From positions 1-8,514 of the forward strand of contig CAMORQ010000066.1 in NCBI GenBank assembly GCA_946623915.1: DNA of 8,514 nt, in the 5' to 3' direction. The position numbers and the translations under genes were made by a program. Positions 6,264-8,514 of this stretch are shown here, piece after piece; position 1 is the first letter of the stretch, and each line of letters begins with the position of its first letter. Source of the DNA: an uncultured Coriobacteriaceae bacterium. GTDB taxonomy: Bacteria > Actinomycetota > Coriobacteriia > Coriobacteriales > Eggerthellaceae. Below the pieces are notes generated by a model. That model searched no databases, was not told the DNA's origin, and was given only the letters and a program-made list of their open reading frames with translations.

Positions 6264-7517
6264 ATGGACCTGCTGTCATCGTTTTCTTCTCTGACCGACG
6301 TCTTGCACGCGCTATCGCAAGCGCTGCTTGTTCCCGACATCATCCTTTTGCTGCTGTTCGCAGGCTACGCGCTGTTCTGCATCGGCAGCATCATCATGGA
6401 ATACTTCACCGAACGGCGCAATTTCAAGATCGCCATGCCGAGGTTTTTGGCCGACCTCATGTCGGCAAGCGAGACCACCATCCCCGAAGTCGTTCGTGCA
6501 TCAGGGTTGCTGAATCGCCAGAAGACGGCGTTGCTGACCGTCTACGACTACCGTACGCTTCCGGGAGATGCGCTGCTTGCGCTGGTCCGCCGCACCGTGC
6601 AGGCCGAAGAGACGCGCTACAGCCGCATCACCGGTCGCAACAACACTGCCGCGAAGATCAGCCCAATGCTGGGCCTTATGGGCACGCTGATTCCCCTGGG
6701 TCCGGGCGTTGCCGCTTTGGGTCAGGCCGACCCCACCCTGCTTTCGAGTTCGCTGCTGATCGCGTTCGACACCACGGTTGCAGGCCTTGCCGTCGCCGCC
6801 GTGTGCATGGCTGTGGGCAAAATCCGCAGCACGTGGTACAACGACTACCTGTCCGCCCTGGAAAGCGGCATGGCCACCTTGCTCCAGAAGATCGAGGACA
6901 TGCGCGCCGACGGAACCTTGGAAGCGACAGAGCCCACCGACTACGCATTCATGTTCGAACAGGGGCTGAAAAGCGATTCGAGCAAGAAAAGCGGCGCCGC
7001 CCCAGCGAACGAAGATGCCTCCGAACCCCAGTCCGAAGCTGGCAAAGACGCTTCTGGCAACGCCAACTCCAGCGACGCGGAAGAAGAAACCTCAAGCCCC
7101 TGGCGCACCACGACAAGTGCGGCAGGCGACGGCGCACCCACCGCGACCGGGACGCAAGACGTCATCGGCGCCAAAACGGCAACCTCGCCCGAATCGACCG
7201 GCGCCCACAGCGCTGTCAACACTTCTGGCATGCCGGGCGGCACTTCCTACAGGTTCGCCACGTCGGGGGCTCGCCCTTCGGGAGCCGGCACCACGGGGAG
7301 CAGCACGGCGCCGTTCACCCCAAGTCGGCCAAGCGGCACACCGAGCCATGCGGCTCCATCCTATCTTGCCAGCAGCGCAGCTGCCGGCGCCGGCGCAGGT
7401 GCGGCTGGCAGCGCTTTGTCCGGACGCGCAACAAACGAAGAAGACGGCTCCGACGCGACCGGCAACGATGCAGCCGATTCCTCGTCTTCCGAAAACCCGA
7501 CGCAACGCACCTGGTAG
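6264..7517 (+). CDS. MotA/TolQ/ExbB proton-channel family protein with long low-complexity tail
   Basis: The product is a 417-residue membrane protein. There is one helix near 22-45, a cytoplasmic segment of about 85 residues, then two helices near 132-152 and 161-185. The stretch LGLMGTLIPLGPG (135-147) followed by AFDTTVAGLAVAAV (167-180) is the MotA/TolQ/ExbB signature. T141 and T170/T171 are candidates for the pore threonines. Such proteins form pentameric proton channels that drive a single-helix partner (ExbD, TolR or MotB), and the next gene encodes one. Normal ExbB/TolQ proteins end shortly after the last helix. Here residues from about 235 to 417 are an Ala/Ser/Thr/Gly/Pro-rich, probably disordered tail, on the cytoplasmic side if the topology follows ExbB. 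The start has AAGGGG at good spacing. The gene ends 9 bp before the next start. Confidence 0.88.
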   Translation: MDLLSSFSSLTDVLHALSQALLVPDIILLLLFAGYALFCIGSIIMEYFTERRNFKIAMPRFLADLMSASETTIPEVVRASGLLNRQKTALLTVYDYRTLPGDALLALVRRTVQAEETRYSRITGRNNTAAKISPMLGLMGTLIPLGPGVAALGQADPTLLSSSLLIAFDTTVAGLAVAAVCMAVGKIRSTWYNDYLSALESGMATLLQKIEDMRADGTLEATEPTDYAFMFEQGLKSDSSKKSGAAPANEDASEPQSEAGKDASGNANSSDAEEETSSPWRTTTSAAGDGAPTATGTQDVIGAKTATSPESTGAHSAVNTSGMPGGTSYRFATSGARPSGAGTTGSSTAPFTPSRPSGTPSHAAPSYLASSAAAGAGAGAAGSALSGRATNEEDGSDATGNDAADSSSSENPTQRTW

Positions 7518-7526
7518 GAGAGCGCT

Positions 7527-7859
7527 ATGTCAAGCTATTTCAGCAACCGCACAAGCTTCCGGTCCCACGGATTCGACGAGGACGTAGATCCCATGACATC
7601 CATGAGCGGCATCGGCGATGTGATGCTGGTGTTCGCCTGCGGCCTGATGACGGCACTCGTAGTGGCATGGAGCGTCGACCTGGGCCAATTTTCCCAGGTG
7701 GAAGTGGGTGAACAAATCGAAGACTTCCAAACAGGAGGAGAAGAGACGGCTCCGGGCGAAGAATCGTATATAGAGATGGGAACCGTCTACATGGATCCGA
7801 CGACCGGCGAATACTTCCTGCTGGAAGATGCCGCGTCGGGCGGGACGACCCCGCAGTAA
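7527..7859 (+). CDS. ExbD-like DUF2149 protein (channel partner subunit)
   Basis: The product has 110 residues. A short N-terminal part is followed by one membrane helix (about 32-50, VMLVFACGLMTALVVAW). D31 sits at the entrance of the helix in the context SGIGDVMLVFACGL. This matches the essential proton-carrying aspartate of ExbD, TolR and MotB, and the NLFDVMLVFAVGL-like core I know from DUF2149. The outward part (51-110) is short and very acidic: 14 Asp/Glu and no Lys, Arg or His. It ends with a YMDPTTGEYFLLED motif that also recalls DUF2149. It lacks the folded periplasmic domain of ExbD/TolR and the peptidoglycan-binding OmpA-like domain of MotB. TAGGAG, overlapping the upstream stop, provides the ribosome site six bases before the ATG. 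It very likely forms a complex with the preceding channel protein. Confidence 0.82.
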   Translation: MSSYFSNRTSFRSHGFDEDVDPMTSMSGIGDVMLVFACGLMTALVVAWSVDLGQFSQVEVGEQIEDFQTGGEETAPGEESYIEMGTVYMDPTTGEYFLLEDAASGGTTPQ

Positions 7860-7891
7860 AGCCGAGCACGAAGAAGGTGTGACCGTTCGTC

Positions 7892-8514
7892 ATGAAGCGA
7901 AGCCAGGTAACATATCGCACGCGCATTGCACGCACGAGCAACGAAGGACGCAACGTCGCCGCGGCCCTGCTGCCGATTTCGGCGAAAATACTCCGCATAA
8001 CTTTGGTGTTCATGCTCACGTTCTTCAGCACGTCGACTCTGCAACGCCACCTCGCCTACGGTTCGGAAGTCGACCCTGCGGTGGAAGCGCCCATCGAGGA
8101 AGGCACGCCGGAGGTCCCCGTCGAGGAAGGCACAGAAGTTGTCCCTTCTGGCGAAGAGCAGGTTCCCGACGCCACCCAACCGCAAGACCAAACGGAAGGC
8201 GAAGCTTCTTCCGATGCTGCCGAGGTGGCCACCACCACCTACCCGTACGTGAAAACGGTCGAGATTCTGCGCGAAGACGGCACGCAGTTCGAAGCGAACG
8301 CGCGCCAACTCGATCTGTACCGCGACACGCCGGTCACCTACAACCTGAACGCACGCGTCCATGTCGTGCCCGAACCCGGCCGCGAAGGAACGCCTGACGA
8401 ATACATCGTTACGCCCAAAAACGGCCTATCGAAGCAAACGAACGGCGCCCTGCCCGACCTGAAATGGCTTATCAGGGACTTCGACCCCAACGCCGAAAGC
8501 GCCGGCATCCCGAT
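7892..8514 (+). CDS. Exported protein of unknown function, 3'-truncated by window edge
   Basis: An open frame starts at ATG 7892 and continues through the last base (207 complete codons). A TGA at 7880 in the same frame bars any longer start. Residues 1-35 are basic. A hydrophobic stretch (about 36-50, ITLVFMLTFF core) follows, then a possible signal-peptidase site around LAYG (54-57), which suggests export with an unusually long n-region or an N-terminal anchor. Residues 58-110 are acidic and proline-rich and include two tandem nonapeptides, IEEGTPEVP and VEEGTEVVP (68-85). From about 115 the sequence looks like the start of a beta-rich extracellular domain (YPYVKTVEILREDGTQFEANARQ, split here as positions 115-137) that I do not recognise. 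The ribosome site is weak: AAGGTG at 7874-7879, about 12 bases from ATG. It is 32 bp after the DUF2149 gene and so probably in the same operon. Confidence 0.75.
   Translation, partial: MKRSQVTYRTRIARTSNEGRNVAAALLPISAKILRITLVFMLTFFSTSTLQRHLAYGSEVDPAVEAPIEEGTPEVPVEEGTEVVPSGEEQVPDATQPQDQTEGEASSDAAEVATTTYPYVKTVEILREDGTQFEANARQLDLYRDTPVTYNLNARVHVVPEPGREGTPDEYIVTPKNGLSKQTNGALPDLKWLIRDFDPNAESAGIP
8094..8133 (+). repeat. In-frame tandem repeat of 27 bp coding for nonapeptides
   Basis: The 13-base word TCGAGGAAGGCAC occurs at 8094-8106 and again at 8121-8133, exactly 27 bases (nine codons) apart. It encodes I/VEEGT followed by PEVP or EVVP in the acidic linker of the exported protein. This is likely a small linker expansion. 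Confidence 0.6.

Noticed and set aside
6164..7711. 515-codon plus-strand frame overlapping the channel gene
   Set aside because: The product is an Arg/His-rich, featureless string and runs across the boundary of two well-supported genes in another frame. The channel frame has membrane helices, a family motif and a good ribosome site.
7787..8362. 191-codon minus-strand frame opposite the exported-protein gene, and a 189-codon plus-strand frame in the same area
   Set aside because: Both are Arg-rich shadows. The frame from 7892 stays open to the window end, has an export signal and an in-frame peptide repeat, and follows the operon direction.

Overview
The window looks like chromosomal DNA of a high-GC Gram-positive bacterium. 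My best guess is an actinomycete of the Coriobacteriia (Eggerthellaceae-like). This rests on the GC-rich third codon positions, the GatCAB route to Gln-/Asn-tRNA, a zinc-cysteine type GatB, and the general look of the proteins. It is inference, not a database match. I see no insertion sequence, integrase, tRNA, rRNA or CRISPR array.

Positions 1-1794 (+) hold a sulfur-assimilation pair. The first gene is the 3' two-thirds of an O-acetylhomoserine sulfhydrylase (metY type), cut by the window edge. It is followed closely by a complete cysteine synthase (cysK). Together they fix sulfide into homocysteine and cysteine.

Positions 1877-5621 (-) hold a compact convergent operon, transcribed gatC > gatA > gatB > a small DUF1648 membrane protein. 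Junctions are 1, 0 and 6 bp, which suggests translational coupling. GatCAB amidates mischarged Glu-tRNA(Gln) and/or Asp-tRNA(Asn). The fourth gene has no obvious link to that reaction.

Positions 5622-6263 contain a roughly 200-bp spacer with a 12-bp palindrome and a hairpin, then a small CPYC glutaredoxin-like gene (-). After that comes a 190-bp divergent intergenic region with a plausible extended -10 promoter for the glutaredoxin and a compound direct/inverted repeat.

Positions 6264-8514 (+) are the most unusual part: a three-gene cluster. It encodes a MotA/TolQ/ExbB-type proton-channel protein with a cytoplasmic low-complexity tail of about 180 residues. Next is a short ExbD-like DUF2149 protein with the expected aspartate at the mouth of its single membrane helix. 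Last is the beginning of an exported protein that runs off the window. This resembles a Ton/Tol/Mot-like proton-motive-force transducer in what looks like a monoderm bacterium. The exported third protein may be its working partner, and it is the best candidate here for an under-described system.
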